Source of the DNA: JAVBOP01 sp031550405
GTDB taxonomy: Bacteria > Bacteroidota > Ignavibacteria > Kapaibacteriales > UBA2268
Direction of reading: 5' to 3'
Length of the DNA: 6,176 nt
NCBI GenBank assembly: GCA_031550405.1
Contig: JAVBOP010000223.1
Coordinates: 1 to 6,176 of the forward strand
Below are positions 5,510-6,176 of the stretch, one piece after another; positions within the stretch are counted from its first letter, which is position 1; each line of letters opens with the position of its first letter. The notes under the pieces are model-generated. The model searched no databases. It saw only the letters and a list, made by a program, of their open reading frames with translations, and was not told the DNA's origin. The position numbers were made by a program, and so were the translations under genes.

Positions 5510-5517
5510 TATTTTTG
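5510..5517 (+). promoter_or_regulatory. Candidate -7 element (TAnnTTTG) upstream of ompH
   Basis: TATTTTTG matches the Bacteroidota -7 element exactly and lies 72 bases before the preferred ompH start at 5590. The -33 position (about 5487-5490) reads TATA rather than TTG, so the match is only partial. It is the only exact copy on this strand between the divergent genes. Confidence 0.4.
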
Positions 5518-5589
5518 TTTCAGTCAAAAGGGAAATCATATATACTCATTTGATGTATGAACGGTAAATTTAATTGAGGGCTAATGATT

Positions 5590-6176
5590 ATGTTAAGGAA
5601 AATCTTGTTAATAGTAGCAATATATTGTGTTGCGCTAAATTTACATGCGCAGCGAGTTGGCTTCATCTCTTCACAAATGATTCGCGAAAGGCTGCCGGAT
5701 GCGCAGATTGCCGAGCAGAGAGTTCAAACTATGGTTGATGAATGGAATCGCGAAATTACTTCTATGGAAGAAATGGAAGCGTCAATGCAGTTCGATGTTA
5801 AGAAAAATCGGCTGGTTTGGTCGGACACGGAAAGAATAGCAAAGGAAAAGGAGCTGCTTGAATTGCAAATGAAAAGGCAAAAGTACGCGAAAGAAAAATT
5901 TGAGACTGGCGGCGAGTTTGATCAGATAGTTAAGGAGGTTATGAAGCCTGTTGAGGAGAAAATTTTTGCTACGGTTCAGCAGGTTGCTTCTAAGGAAAAG
6001 TACGATATGATTTGGGATCAAAGCACGCAGCCACTGGCTTATGTGAATTTTAAATATGATATAACTATCAAAGTTTTAAAGATGTTAGGTGTTGATGTGT
6101 CTGAACTTGAAAAAGAACAAAATGAGAAAATCAAGGCAGATCCGAGAAATGATGAGGATAAAAAAAATCAATCCCA
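5590..6176 (+). CDS. OmpH/Skp-family periplasmic chaperone (3' end cut by window edge)
   Basis: The reading frame stays open to the window edge: 195 codons and two bases. The product is a periplasmic chaperone of the OmpH/Skp family, which holds unfolded outer-membrane proteins on their way to the BAM complex. A signal peptide MLRKILLIVAIYCVALNLHA with a likely cut after A20 precedes RVGFISSQMIRERLPDAQIAEQRVQ, the family's beta-strand start with its conserved 'V-x-F/Y-I-x-S' pattern. Residues about 38-135 are charged and helical, forming the coiled-coil arms (MVDEWNREITSMEEMEASMQ, then EKELLELQMKRQKYAKEKFE). The C-terminal KEKYDMIWDQSTQPLAYVN (135-153) matches the returning body strand seen in Bacteroidota OmpH. 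A charged tail follows (172-195). GAGGG at 5576-5580 lies nine bases before this ATG; the in-frame ATG at 5584 would leave only three and is less likely. No bamA is visible next to it. Confidence 0.9.
   Translation, partial: MLRKILLIVAIYCVALNLHAQRVGFISSQMIRERLPDAQIAEQRVQTMVDEWNREITSMEEMEASMQFDVKKNRLVWSDTERIAKEKELLELQMKRQKYAKEKFETGGEFDQIVKEVMKPVEEKIFATVQQVASKEKYDMIWDQSTQPLAYVNFKYDITIKVLKMLGVDVSELEKEQNEKIKADPRNDEDKKNQS

Noticed and set aside
5782..6021. Minus-strand frame of 79 codons
   Set aside because: It is antisense to the OmpH/Skp frame, and its leucine-rich product is a reading-frame artefact.

Overview
The window is an AT-rich stretch of an ordinary bacterial chromosome holding eight protein genes, two of them cut by the window edges. 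It most likely comes from the Bacteroidota/Chlorobiota group (Bacteroidota, Ignavibacteria, Kapabacteria and relatives). The support is that exact copies of the Bacteroidota-type -7 element TAnnTTTG lie upstream of four of the genes, that ribosome binding sites are weak or absent in front of several genes, that lipoproteins with acidic residues right after the lipid-bearing cysteine are present, and that one periplasmic gene is an OmpH/Skp protein. The exact phylum cannot be fixed from this window.

Layout from left to right. Complement 1-332 is the N-terminal 110 codons of cytochrome bd oxidase subunit I (cydA), running off the left edge. Bases 333-673 are non-coding and carry the divergent control regions of cydA and ssb. 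Then, on the plus strand, come ssb (674-1132) and a SixA-type histidine phosphatase (1151-1660) 18 bases apart, probably one transcript. A putative outer-membrane lipoprotein with an FN3-like domain and a possible HmuY-like domain (1779-2714) follows, ending in a clear terminator. A small secreted protein (2791-3162) with its own terminator comes next. A convergent junction (3163-3396) separates this from two minus-strand lipoprotein genes: a TlpA/ResA-like thioredoxin lipoprotein (3397-4032) and, upstream of it, a 409-residue lipoprotein made of two DNRLRE-like beta modules (4113-5342). A divergent control region (5343-5583) leads to an OmpH/Skp periplasmic chaperone gene (from 5590), cut by the right edge.

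What links the genes: five of the eight products are predicted to be exported past the inner membrane (three lipoproteins, one secreted protein, one chaperone), and CydA lies in the inner membrane. Only SSB and the SixA-like phosphatase are cytoplasmic. Thiol-redox control (TlpA-like), outer-membrane protein chaperoning (OmpH) and a bd oxidase are all envelope functions, but nothing shows that they form one pathway.

I see no CRISPR array, tRNA, rRNA, intact mobile element or defence cassette, and no convincing undescribed multi-gene system. The least understood items are the two lipoproteins of uncertain function, the small OB-like secreted protein, and several short direct repeats in promoter regions.
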